Origin: Bacillota bacterium
GTDB lineage: Bacteria; Bacillota; Clostridia; Acetivibrionales; DSM-1351
Direction of reading: 5' to 3'
NCBI GenBank assembly: GCA_023439045.1
Contig: JAEXOY010000018.1
Coordinates: 124,001-188,000, forward strand
Length of the DNA: 64,000 nucleotides
Every line of letters starts with the position of its first letter. The stretch's first letter is position 1. The notes beneath the pieces are model-generated. The model had not been told where the DNA came from. It ran no database searches and was given only the letters and a program-made list of their open reading frames with translations. This document shows positions 51,145 to 60,234 of this stretch, in pieces. The translations under genes were made by a program, and so were the position numbers.

Positions 51145-54100
51145 ATGTTTGAACTGAACAACTTTGATTCTATAAAAATAGGTTTAGCTTCTCCGGAAAA
51201 GGTCAGAGAATGGTCAAAAGGTGAAGTAAAAAAGCCGGAAACAATCAACTACAGAACATTGAAGCCTGAAAGAGACGGCTTGTTCTGTGAAAGAATATTT
51301 GGACCACAGAAGGACTGGGAATGTCACTGTGGTAAGTACAAGAGAATTAGATACAAGGGTATCGTTTGTGACCGTTGCGGAGTTGAAGTAACCCGTTCAA
51401 AGGTTAGAAGAGAAAGAATGGGACACATAGAGCTTGCTGCTCCTGTATCTCACATATGGTACTTCAAGGGAATACCTAGTAGGATGGGTCTTATCCTTGA
51501 TATGTCACCAAGATCACTGGAGAAAATACTATACTTTGCATCATATGTAGTTATCGATCCAGGGCACACACCATTGTCAAAGAAGCAGGTATTGACTGAA
51601 AAGGAATACAGAGATTCTGTTGACAAGTTCGGCATGAATTTCAGAGCTGCAATGGGTGCTGAGGCTGTTAAAGAGCTCTTGATGGAGATTGACCTAGAGG
51701 GTATGTCAAAAGAGCTAAGAGCAGATCTTGTTGATTCAACAGGCCAAAAACGTATCAGAACAGTTAAAAGATTAGAAGTTGTTGAAGCCTTCAGAATTTC
51801 AGGTAATAGACCTGAATGGATGATTCTAGATGTTGTACCTGTTATTCCACCTGAACTCAGACCTATGGTACAGTTGGATGGTGGCAGATTTGCTACATCA
51901 GACTTAAATGACTTATATAGAAGAGTTATCAACAGAAATAACCGTTTAAAGAGGCTGCTTGATTTAGGTGCTCCTGATATCATCGTTAGAAATGAAAAGC
52001 GTATGCTTCAGGAAGCTGTTGATGCACTTATCGACAATGGAAGAAGAGGACGTCCTGTAACAGGACCTGGAAACAGACCACTCAAGTCATTGTCAGATAT
52101 GCTAAAGGGTAAGCAGGGACGTTTCCGTCAAAACCTTCTCGGTAAGCGTGTTGACTACTCTGGACGTTCAGTTATCGTTGTAGGACCAGACTTAAAGATA
52201 TTCCAGTGCGGGCTTCCAAAGGAAATGGCGCTGGAGCTGTTCAAGCCATTCGTAATGAAAAAGCTTGTTAATGACGGTCTTGCTCACAATATAAAGAGTG
52301 CAAAGAGAATGGTTGAAAGAGTTAGAAACGAAGTATGGGACGTACTTGAAGAAGTTATCAAGGAACATCCAGTTCTTCTAAACCGTGCTCCTACACTCCA
52401 TAGACTTGGTATTCAGGCATTTGAACCAAAGCTTGTTGAAGGTAGAGCATTGAAGCTGCATCCATTGGTATGTTCAGCGTACAATGCCGACTTTGACGGT
52501 GACCAGATGGCTGTTCACGTACCATTGTCAGCAGAAGCTCAGGCAGAGGCAAGATTCCTCATGCTCTCAGCTAACAACCTGTTGGCACCAAAGGACGGTA
52601 GACCGATTACAGTACCAACTCAGGACATGGTTTTGGGTAGCTATTATTTGACTATTGAGAAGGAAAATCAGCCAGGTGAAGGCAAGATATTTGCTGATAT
52701 GGATGAAGTTCTCATGGCTTATAATGAAGGAATTGTAGGACTACATTCTAGGATTAAGGTTAGAGTAAAGAAGGAAATTGATGGTGAAATGAGAACTCAA
52801 GTAATTGAGTGTACACCAGGAAGATTGATATTCAATGAAGCAATTCCTCAGGATATTGGTTTTGTTGATAGAAGCGACAAGTCAAAGTTATTTGATTTAG
52901 AAATTAATTTCCTTGTTGGTAAAAAAGAACTTGGTAAAATCATTGACAAGTGTATAAGAGTTCACGGTACTACAAAGACTGCTGTTATCCTTGATAAAAT
53001 TAAGGCATTGGGCTTCAAGTATTCAACTAGAGGTGCCATTACCATAAGCGTATCTGATATGGTTATTCCAGAAATCAAGAAGCAGTACTTGCAGGAAACT
53101 GAGAACACAATTGACAATATAGTTAAGCAGTACAAGAGAGGTCTTATATCTGATGATGAAAGATATAACTCCGTTATCAGTGCTTGGACTGAAACTGGTG
53201 AAAATATTACAAAAGCCCTCATTGATAACCTGGACAGATTTAATCCTGTTTACATGATGTCACAGTCAGGAGCGAGAGGTAATATCAACCAGATTAAGCA
53301 GCTTGCAGGTATGAGAGGTTTGATGGCCGATACATCAGGTAAGACTATCGAGATACCTATCAAGTCAAACTTCCGTGAAGGTCTTAACGTGCTTGAGTTC
53401 TTTATTTCAACACACGGTGCTAGAAAAGGTCTTGCGGATACAGCGCTTAGAACTGCTGACTCAGGTTACCTCACCAGACGTCTTGTTGACGTAAGTCAGG
53501 ATGTTATAGTAAGAGAGCTTGATTGCGGTACTGACAGAGGTATAGAAGTATTTGATATAAAAGATGGTTCGGAAGTTATCGAACCATTGTCAGAAAGACT
53601 TATTGGACGTTATCCTACTGAAGACATTGTTGATCCTAACACTGGAGAGATTTATGCTCATAAGGGTGATGTTATTGATGAGAGAACAGCTGAGAGAATC
53701 GGAAAGAGTGGTATCAAGAAGATTAAGATCAGATCAGTTCTTACTTGTCAATCAGAGGTTGGTATATGTGGTAAGTGCTACGGTTCAAACCTTGCAACTG
53801 GTGATGCAGTTAACGTTGGTGAAGCAGTAGGTATTATTGCTGCTCAGTCAATCGGTGAACCTGGTACACAGCTTACAATGAGAACCTTCCATACTGGTGG
53901 TGTTGCCGGTGATGACATCACACAGGGTCTTCCTAGAGTAGAAGAACTTTTCGAAGCTAGAAGACCAAAGGGTCTTGCAATAATCTCTGAAATACCTGGT
54001 ACCGTTAAGCTTCAAGAGACTAAGAAGAAGCGTGAAGTTATCATTACTTCAGAGGAAGGTGAAGCTAAGTCATATCAGATACCATATGGTTCAAGAATCA

Positions 54101-54642
54101 AGGTATATGATGGTGATGTAGTTGAAGCTGGTGATGAGCTTACTGAAGGTTCTGTAAATCCACACGATATCCTTAAGATAAAGGGTATTAAGGGTGTTCA
54201 GGCATACTTGCTACAGGAAGTTCAGAGAGTTTATAGAATGCAGGGCGTTGACATCAATGACAAACATATTGAAGTTATTGTGCGTCAGATGATGAGAAAA
54301 GTTAAGATAGAGGACGCCGGAGATACAAATCTTCTCCCAGGCGGCCTAGTTGATATAATTGAATATGAGAGAGAAAACAAGATTGCACAAGAAGCTGGAC
54401 TCACACCTGCAACAGGTGAACGTACTTTACTTGGTATTACCAAGGCTTCACTTGCAACAGAATCCTTCCTCTCAGCTGCGTCCTTCCAGGAAACTACCAG
54501 GGTTCTTACAGAAGCAGCAATCAAGGGTAAGATTGACCCATTGGTAGGTTTGAAGGAAAATGTTATTATCGGTAAGCTGATACCAGCAGGAACAGGTATG
54601 AGCAGATACAAGGATATTAGCATAAGCAATGTTATAGAATAA
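51145..54642 (+). CDS. rpoC: RNA polymerase beta' subunit
   Basis: A 1165-residue core subunit, the usual Firmicute length. The N-terminal zinc site is 'CHCGKYKRIRYKGIVCDRCG' (about residues 60-79). The catalytic Mg2+ motif is 'YNADFDGDQMAVH'. The second zinc cluster is formed by 'DCGTDRG' and 'CQSEVGICGKCYG'. 'EPGTQLTMRTFHTGGVA' is the trigger-loop region. It starts 15 bp after the rpoB stop with AGGAGGGGA before it. A repeat and a long T-box leader follow. Confidence 0.98.
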   Translation: MFELNNFDSIKIGLASPEKVREWSKGEVKKPETINYRTLKPERDGLFCERIFGPQKDWECHCGKYKRIRYKGIVCDRCGVEVTRSKVRRERMGHIELAAPVSHIWYFKGIPSRMGLILDMSPRSLEKILYFASYVVIDPGHTPLSKKQVLTEKEYRDSVDKFGMNFRAAMGAEAVKELLMEIDLEGMSKELRADLVDSTGQKRIRTVKRLEVVEAFRISGNRPEWMILDVVPVIPPELRPMVQLDGGRFATSDLNDLYRRVINRNNRLKRLLDLGAPDIIVRNEKRMLQEAVDALIDNGRRGRPVTGPGNRPLKSLSDMLKGKQGRFRQNLLGKRVDYSGRSVIVVGPDLKIFQCGLPKEMALELFKPFVMKKLVNDGLAHNIKSAKRMVERVRNEVWDVLEEVIKEHPVLLNRAPTLHRLGIQAFEPKLVEGRALKLHPLVCSAYNADFDGDQMAVHVPLSAEAQAEARFLMLSANNLLAPKDGRPITVPTQDMVLGSYYLTIEKENQPGEGKIFADMDEVLMAYNEGIVGLHSRIKVRVKKEIDGEMRTQVIECTPGRLIFNEAIPQDIGFVDRSDKSKLFDLEINFLVGKKELGKIIDKCIRVHGTTKTAVILDKIKALGFKYSTRGAITISVSDMVIPEIKKQYLQETENTIDNIVKQYKRGLISDDERYNSVISAWTETGENITKALIDNLDRFNPVYMMSQSGARGNINQIKQLAGMRGLMADTSGKTIEIPIKSNFREGLNVLEFFISTHGARKGLADTALRTADSGYLTRRLVDVSQDVIVRELDCGTDRGIEVFDIKDGSEVIEPLSERLIGRYPTEDIVDPNTGEIYAHKGDVIDERTAERIGKSGIKKIKIRSVLTCQSEVGICGKCYGSNLATGDAVNVGEAVGIIAAQSIGEPGTQLTMRTFHTGGVAGDDITQGLPRVEELFEARRPKGLAIISEIPGTVKLQETKKKREVIITSEEGEAKSYQIPYGSRIKVYDGDVVEAGDELTEGSVNPHDILKIKGIKGVQAYLLQEVQRVYRMQGVDINDKHIEVIVRQMMRKVKIEDAGDTNLLPGGLVDIIEYERENKIAQEAGLTPATGERTLLGITKASLATESFLSAASFQETTRVLTEAAIKGKIDPLVGLKENVIIGKLIPAGTGMSRYKDISISNVIE

Positions 54643-54684
54643 GCAGTGTCTATAGCATTAGAAGTGATATAGAATGAGCAGTGT
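54624..54684 (+). repeat. Degenerate repeat spanning the rpoC stop codon
   Basis: TATAGAATAAGCAGTGT (54633-54649, containing the stop TAA) recurs as TATAGAATGAGCAGTGT (54668-54684) with one mismatch, and a weaker copy (ATAAGCAATGTTATAG) precedes it inside the coding end. It resembles the ilvB 3'-end array. Confidence 0.7.
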
Positions 54685-54762
54685 TATTGAGTGAGTTTGG
54701 TTATAGTATCAGTAATTTTATCCTGATAGATTGGATAGAATTCAAAATATTGTAGAACAGAC

Positions 54763-54792
54763 TTGGATATGTTCAGCATATTATGATATAAT
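54763..54792 (+). promoter_or_regulatory. Promoter for the ileS T-box transcript
   Basis: TTGGAT (54763-54768), 18-bp spacer, extended TGA-TATAAT (54787-54792). Confidence 0.6.
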
Positions 54793-54799
54793 ATTGCAA

Positions 54800-55170
54800 T
54801 AATCAAGATAAAGACGTTGATAGAGACAGTAGGTAATAACTCAATTTACGATCTATACAGTCTATGAAGTCTGTATAAGCTATATAGTCTATATAGCTAA
54901 GTATGTGAGATTGAGTGCATTCAAAAGTTTTAGCGAGCCGGTGAGAGTGGAAGACTGGTACGAGTAGATATTACTGAAAATCCCTCTAGAGTCTCAAAGC
55001 AGAAAGTATTAACAAGTAAGCTTTGACGGAATTCCTCCGTTACATGGAAAATGTATTGCTATAATAAATGTATTGCGATTTTGCTTTTCACATTTGCTTA
55101 TAGAGTACGTGTAATGGGTGGTACAAAACGAAGCAAAACCTTCGTCCTGTTATGGGACGAAGGTTTTTTT
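54800..55170 (+). ncRNA. T-box riboswitch of ileS, with enlarged Stem I
   Basis: Uncharged tRNA-Ile binding to this leader is expected to prevent termination and raise ileS expression. Evidence: Stem I base GAGAC (54823-54827) with GTCTC (54991-54995), the AGTAGGT element next to it, the conserved AGCGAGCCGG (54932-54941), and an AUC Ile specifier candidate at 54980-54982. A stem ACGGA/TCCGT follows near 55024-55040. The T-box GGGTGGTAC is at 55116-55124. The terminator is AACCTTCGTCC (55137-55147) with GGACGAAGGTT (55155-55165) and a T run. Two extra hairpins lie at 54854-54877 and 54878-54898, inside a segment closed by ACTCAAT/ATTGAGT. Confidence 0.9.
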
Positions 55171-55228
55171 ACGCTCGCAAAACATTGATATCAAGAAATA
55201 TATATAAATGATCAAGGAGGAGCACATT

Positions 55229-58200
55229 ATGTACGAGAAAGTCTCGACAAATCTAAACTTTGTAGAACGAGAAAAAGAGATTGAGAAATTCTGGGAAGAA
55301 AACAAGATATTCGAAAAGAGTATAGAGAGCCGCAAAAATGCTGAAACCTATACCTTTTATGATGGACCACCAACAGCTAATGGAAAGCCTCATATAGGTC
55401 ACGTGCTTACTCGTGTTATTAAGGATATGATTCCAAGGTATAGAACTATGAAGGGGTGTATGGTTCCGAGGAAAGCAGGCTGGGATACACATGGACTTCC
55501 TGTTGAGCTAGAGGTTGAAAAGCTTCTTGGACTTGACGGTAAAGACCAGATTGAAGAATATGGACTTGAGCCATTCCTTGAAAAATGTAAGGAAAGCGTT
55601 TGGAAGTATAAAGGAATGTGGGAAGATTTCTCAAAGACTGTCGGCTTCTGGGCTGACATGGATGAGCCATATGTTACCTATCACAACGATTTTATAGAGT
55701 CTGAATGGTGGGCATTAAAACAGATCTGGGAAAAAGGACTGCTATATAAGGGCTTCAAGATTGTACCTTACTGCCCAAGATGCGGTACTCCTCTCTCAAG
55801 CCATGAGGTAGCTCAGGGTTATAAGGACGTAAAGGAAAAGTCCGCGGTAGTTAAGTTCAGGGTAAAGGGAGAAGATGCTTACATCTTGGCATGGACTACT
55901 ACTCCATGGACGTTGCCATCAAATGTAGCTCTCTGTGTTAATCCAAACGAGAAATATATTAAGGTAGAATGTGACGGTACTGTTTATTATTTGGCAGAGG
56001 AACTCGCTGGAACTGTGCTCAAAGCAGAATATAAAGTACTTGAGTCATATATAGGAAAAGACCTAGAGTACAAGGAGTATGAGCCTTTATTTGATTTTGT
56101 TAAACCTGACAAGAAGTGTTGGTTTATCACCTGTGATAACTATGTTACCCTTTCTGATGGTACAGGTATTGTTCATATTGCGCCTGCTTTTGGTGAGGAT
56201 GATGCCAATGTAGGTAGAATATATGACCTCCCATTTGTTCAGCTAGTTGATGCAAAGGGTGAAATGACTGCTGAAACTCCTTGGGCAGGTAAGTTCTGCA
56301 AGGACGCTGACAGAGACATACTTGTTGACCTTGATAAGAAGGGCTTACTGTTTGATGCTCCAAACTATGAGCATAGCTATCCTCATTGTTGGAGATGTGA
56401 TACTCCACTCATCTACTATGCTAGAGATTCCTGGTTCATAAAGATGACTGCAGTGAAGGAAGACCTTATCAGAAACAACAACACCATCAACTGGATACCT
56501 GAAAGCATTGGTAAGGGCAGATTTGGTGATTGGCTTGAAAATGTTCAGGACTGGGGAATCAGCCGTAACCGTTACTGGGGTACCCCACTTAATATATGGG
56601 AATGTAGCTGCGGACACAAGCATTCCATAGGCAGTATAGAAGAGCTTAAATCTATGTCGCCTAATTGTCCGGAGAACATAGAACTGCACAGACCTCATAT
56701 TGATAATGTAACAATAGAGTGTCCTAAGTGTAAGCAGCAGATGAAGAGAGTGGCAGAGGTTATTGACTGCTGGTTTGACTCTGGAGCAATGCCGTTTGCC
56801 CAGCACCATTATCCATTCGAAAATAAGGAGCTTTTTGAACAGCAGTTCCCAGCTAACTTTATTTCAGAGGCTGTTGACCAGACCAGAGGATGGTTCTATT
56901 CACTGCTAGCTATATCGACGTTAATATTTAACGTAGCACCTTACAAGAACGTTATTGTACTTGGACACGTTCAGGACGAAAACGGGCAGAAGATGTCCAA
57001 GTCAAAGGGCAATGCCGTTGATCCCTTTGAAGCATTAGAGACTTACGGTGCAGATGCAATCCGTTGGTACTTCTATATTAATTCAGCACCATGGCTGCCA
57101 AACCGTTTCCATGGGAAGGCTGTAATAGAAGGACAGAGAAAGTTTATGGGTACTCTTTGGAATACTTATGCATTCTTTGTTCTCTATGCAAATATCGATA
57201 AGTTTGATGCAACAAAGTATAGCTTGGAATATGATAAGCTTTCTGTTATGGACAAATGGCTACTTTCAAAGCTTAGTACATTGATTAAAACGGTTGATAC
57301 TAATCTTGATAACTACAAGATACCAGAGGCTGCAAGAGCACTTCAGGATTTTGTTGATGAGCTAAGTAACTGGTATGTTAGAAGAAGCCGTGAACGTTTC
57401 TGGCAGAAGGAAATGAATCAGGACAAGATCAATGCCTATATGACATTATATACAGCACTTGTTACACTGGCAAAGCTATCTGCACCAATGATTCCATTCA
57501 TGAGTGAGCAGATATATAGAAACCTTGTTTGCAGCATTGATAAGTCAGCTCCTGAAAGCGTTCATCTGTGTGACTTCCCAGTTGCAAACGAAAGCTATAT
57601 TGATAGCAAGCTGGAAGAAAATATGGAAGCAGTACTAAAGATTGTTGTTCTAGGACGAGCAGCAAGAAATACTGCAAATATCAAGAACAGACAGCCAATA
57701 GGCAAGATGTATGTAAATACAGAGGCATTGGACGAGTACTTTACAGAGATTATTGAGGATGAACTAAACCTCAAAAAGGTAGAATTTACTCAAGATGTTT
57801 CGGACTTTACTGCATATAGCTTTAAGCCACAGCTAAAGCTACTTGGTAAGAAGTTCGGAAGCCAGATTGGAGAAGTAAGACAGGTACTTTCTGAAATCAA
57901 TGGTAATGCTGCAAAGAAGGAATTAGATGCTACCGGCAAGCTAAAGCTAACTTTGAGCACAGGAGAGGTTGAACTGGTACCTGAAGAATTGCTGATTGAG
58001 ACAAAGCAGTCAGAGCAGTTTACTTCCTTTGCAGATGGTGGCGTTACAGTTGTAATTGATACAAACCTTACTCCAGAACTTATTGAAGAGGGCTTTGTGC
58101 GTGAAATTATCAGTAAAATACAGGTAATGCGTAAAGATGCTGGTTTCGACGTTATTGACCATATAGTTGTATACGAAAAGGGCAATGAAAATATCGAAAG

Positions 58201-58336
58201 GATAATGAATGCCAACAAGGATGCTATTCTTGAGGATGTTCTTGCTGATGAAATGAAGCTAGGTGAGCTTGACGGCTATACAGCACAGTGGAATATCAAC
58301 GGTGAAGATGTTGAGCTTGGTGTTAAAAAGGTATAA
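55229..58336 (+). CDS. ileS: Isoleucyl-tRNA synthetase, type 2-like
   Basis: A class I synthetase of 1035 residues that charges tRNA-Ile. HIGH is at residues 55-58 ('GKPHIGHVLTR'), KMSKS at 588-592 ('GQKMSKSKGNAV'), with a CP1 editing domain ('AWTTTPWTLPSN') between. A Cys cluster ('CSCGHKH..CPKCKQQ') lies in the middle. The length, 'AEVIDCWFDSGAMPFAQHHYPFEN' region and long C-terminal domain ('EEGFVREIISKIQVMRKDAGFDV') fit the eukaryote-like type 2 enzymes, which are often mupirocin-tolerant. The start is ATG 55229 with AAGGAGGAG just before it; ATG 55208 would place the site inside the gene. It sits unusually between rpoC and the L7Ae/rpsL genes. Confidence 0.96.
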   Translation: MYEKVSTNLNFVEREKEIEKFWEENKIFEKSIESRKNAETYTFYDGPPTANGKPHIGHVLTRVIKDMIPRYRTMKGCMVPRKAGWDTHGLPVELEVEKLLGLDGKDQIEEYGLEPFLEKCKESVWKYKGMWEDFSKTVGFWADMDEPYVTYHNDFIESEWWALKQIWEKGLLYKGFKIVPYCPRCGTPLSSHEVAQGYKDVKEKSAVVKFRVKGEDAYILAWTTTPWTLPSNVALCVNPNEKYIKVECDGTVYYLAEELAGTVLKAEYKVLESYIGKDLEYKEYEPLFDFVKPDKKCWFITCDNYVTLSDGTGIVHIAPAFGEDDANVGRIYDLPFVQLVDAKGEMTAETPWAGKFCKDADRDILVDLDKKGLLFDAPNYEHSYPHCWRCDTPLIYYARDSWFIKMTAVKEDLIRNNNTINWIPESIGKGRFGDWLENVQDWGISRNRYWGTPLNIWECSCGHKHSIGSIEELKSMSPNCPENIELHRPHIDNVTIECPKCKQQMKRVAEVIDCWFDSGAMPFAQHHYPFENKELFEQQFPANFISEAVDQTRGWFYSLLAISTLIFNVAPYKNVIVLGHVQDENGQKMSKSKGNAVDPFEALETYGADAIRWYFYINSAPWLPNRFHGKAVIEGQRKFMGTLWNTYAFFVLYANIDKFDATKYSLEYDKLSVMDKWLLSKLSTLIKTVDTNLDNYKIPEAARALQDFVDELSNWYVRRSRERFWQKEMNQDKINAYMTLYTALVTLAKLSAPMIPFMSEQIYRNLVCSIDKSAPESVHLCDFPVANESYIDSKLEENMEAVLKIVVLGRAARNTANIKNRQPIGKMYVNTEALDEYFTEIIEDELNLKKVEFTQDVSDFTAYSFKPQLKLLGKKFGSQIGEVRQVLSEINGNAAKKELDATGKLKLTLSTGEVELVPEELLIETKQSEQFTSFADGGVTVVIDTNLTPELIEEGFVREIISKIQVMRKDAGFDVIDHIVVYEKGNENIERIMNANKDAILEDVLADEMKLGELDGYTAQWNINGEDVELGVKKV

Positions 58337-58356
58337 GAATAAGGTAAAAATAGTTA

Positions 58357-58388
58357 ATCCTCCGTATGGATGCCATCATACGGAGGAT
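58357..58388 (+). terminator. Hairpin after ileS
   Basis: A perfect 12-bp stem, ATCCTCCGTATG (58357-58368) with CATACGGAGGAT (58377-58388), 8-nt loop. The tail ATATTTACT is only weakly T-rich, so it may be an incomplete terminator. Confidence 0.6.
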
Positions 58389-58521
58389 ATATTTACTCTA
58401 TTGTCAGGTTTCTTTATGAACTGGTTTTTCTCGCTAAGATATAGTTATGTATATTTATTTTTGTTGAGCAGAGATTTTTTACATAGTGTCAAAATTTTTA
58501 AGCGAGGAAAATTCTGTATGC

Positions 58522-58551
58522 TTGACAAAATAAGAGTTACAGTGATAAAAT
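58522..58551 (+). promoter_or_regulatory. Promoter for the L7Ae-rpsL-rpsG-fusA-tuf unit
   Basis: TTGACA (58522-58527), 18-bp spacer, TAAAAT (58546-58551), about 90 bp before the L7Ae-like start. In the gap 58337-58642 only this and the post-ileS hairpin are visible. Confidence 0.7.
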
Positions 58552-58642
58552 TGTATGGTGCATTGAATTGTGCATTTTTTTTTGATGCCTATATAGTATG
58601 TTTGCATATGTATTTTACACATTGCAGCAGGAGGAATTTGAT

Positions 58643-58885
58643 TTGTTGGAAAGTCTTAAACACTCAAAAAAGGCAGTTGGAATTAAGCAAACTACAAAGG
58701 CTGTTGAAAACAGTCTTGCAGCTAATGTCTTTATAGCGCAGGATAGTGAACATAGAGTAACACGGCCTATTATTGAGTTGTGTGAAAAAAACTCCGTACC
58801 TATTACCTATGTTGAATCCATGAAGATGTTAGGTAGAGCATGCGGAATTGACGTAGATGCAGCAGTAGCCTGCATATTAAAGTAG
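58643..58885 (+). CDS. L7Ae-family kink-turn RNA-binding protein (YbxF-like)
   Basis: An 80-residue protein of the L7Ae/L30e/YbxF fold that binds kink-turn RNA. 'KKAVGIKQTTKAVENSLAANVFIAQDSEHRV' (about residues 8-38) and 'NSVPITYVESMKMLGRACGIDVDAAV' (about 50-75) are typical. The start is TTG 58643 with AGGAGG (58629-58634) 8 nt upstream; the frame opens further upstream but the site lies inside that part. It precedes rpsL as in Bacillus. Confidence 0.88.
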   Translation: MLESLKHSKKAVGIKQTTKAVENSLAANVFIAQDSEHRVTRPIIELCEKNSVPITYVESMKMLGRACGIDVDAAVACILK

Positions 58886-58955
58886 CCTATTTGAAACTGA
58901 TTTCATTATTGAAACAGTTAAAAATATATTAAACATACCGAAAGGAGGTGTACTA

Positions 58956-59384
58956 ATGCCAACATTTAACCAGCTGGTTAGGAAGGGCAGAGAAGTTATT
59001 GAAAAGAAATCAACTGCTCCAGCTCTCCAAAAGGGATTTAACTCTAAGAAGAAGATTTCAACTGATATCAGTGCTCCACAAAAAAGAGGAGTTTGTACAG
59101 TTGTAAAGACTATCACTCCAAAGAAGCCAAACTCAGCTCTCCGTAAGGTAGCCAGAGTTCGTCTTACAAATGGTATAGAAGTAAGCTCTTATATTCCTGG
59201 AATAGGTCATAACCTACAGGAGCATAGCGTTGTTCTTATCAGAGGAGGAAGAGTTAAGGACTTACCTGGTGTAAGGTACCACATAGTTAGAGGTACTCTT
59301 GATACTGCAGGTGTTGCCAAGAGAATGCAGAGCCGTTCAAAATACGGTGCTAAGCGTCCAAAGGCAGGTGCTGCTAAGAAGTAA
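58956..59384 (+). CDS. rpsL: 30S ribosomal protein S12
   Basis: A 142-residue decoding-centre protein. 'TPKKPNSALRKVARVRLTNG' and 'RGGRVKDLPGVRYHIVRGTLD' include the Lys residues commonly changed in streptomycin resistance, both wild-type here. The ATG at 58956 follows AAAGGAGGTGT. It begins the str operon genes rpsL-rpsG-fusA-tuf. Confidence 0.98.
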   Translation: MPTFNQLVRKGREVIEKKSTAPALQKGFNSKKKISTDISAPQKRGVCTVVKTITPKKPNSALRKVARVRLTNGIEVSSYIPGIGHNLQEHSVVLIRGGRVKDLPGVRYHIVRGTLDTAGVAKRMQSRSKYGAKRPKAGAAKK

Positions 59385-59607
59385 CTACACAGCGTGCTGA
59401 CAATTTAAAATGTTTGGTGCTTAGTACGTTGATAATATATATTTTGTAATGAATGATAATAATATTGTTCAAAATGTAAGTTATATTTGATGTACATGCG
59501 CTGACGACGGTTTTAAACCACGAGTACCTGTGATACTTTAATTGAGCAGGGGTAAATTTTAAATCAGCTGCTCATACTAAATGTTATCATAAAAGGAGGG
59601 AAGTAAG

Positions 59608-60078
59608 GTGCCAAGAAAAGGTCATATATCAAAAAGAGACGTTTTGCCAGATCCAATATACGGAAGCAAGACTGTAACAAAGCTCATAAACAACATCATG
59701 TATGATGGAAAGAAGGGTGTAGCACAGCAGATTTGCTATGATGCATTCGATATACTCAAAGAAAAGACTGGAAGAGATCCTCTTGAAGTATTTGAAGAGG
59801 CAATGGCAAACATCATGCCAGTTCTCGAAGTTAAAGCTAGAAGAGTAGGTGGAGCAACATACCAGGTTCCAATGGAAGTTAGACCAGACAGAAGACAGAC
59901 ATTGGGCTTGAGATGGTTGACTGACTATTCTCGTAAAAGAGGCGAGCGTACTATGAGAGAAAGATTGGCTGGAGAATTGCTAGATGCACTCAATAACATG
60001 GGTGGAGCTTGCAAGAAGAAGGACGATACTCATAAGATGGCTGAAGCTAACAGAGCATTTGCTAACTATAGATGGTAA
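59608..60078 (+). CDS. rpsG: 30S ribosomal protein S7
   Basis: A 156-residue assembly-initiating protein of the 30S head. Standard motifs: 'MPRKGHISKRDVLPDPIYGS', 'VKARRVGGATYQVPMEVRPDRR' and the C-terminal 'KKDDTHKMAEANRAFANYRW'. The start codon is GTG at 59608 after AAAGGAGGGAAG. The 223-bp gap from rpsL has no clear terminator. Confidence 0.98.
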   Translation: MPRKGHISKRDVLPDPIYGSKTVTKLINNIMYDGKKGVAQQICYDAFDILKEKTGRDPLEVFEEAMANIMPVLEVKARRVGGATYQVPMEVRPDRRQTLGLRWLTDYSRKRGERTMRERLAGELLDALNNMGGACKKKDDTHKMAEANRAFANYRW

Positions 60079-60234
60079 AATCTCATTGTTAGGAATTGCT
60101 TAATAAACTTTCGGTTAGAATAACCAAGGCAGGCAAGTTATTTTGATTTCTTGTTTTGCTGAATAGAGAGAGAAAATATATTATTATTACAAACAAAATC
60201 AAAAAAATAGAACTATCGCGAAAGGAGGGTTCTC

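Noticed and set aside
58263..58736. 157-residue frame overlapping the ileS end and the L7Ae gene
   Set aside because: It runs through the post-ileS hairpin, promoter and ribosome site of the next gene, and its translation has no family resemblance.
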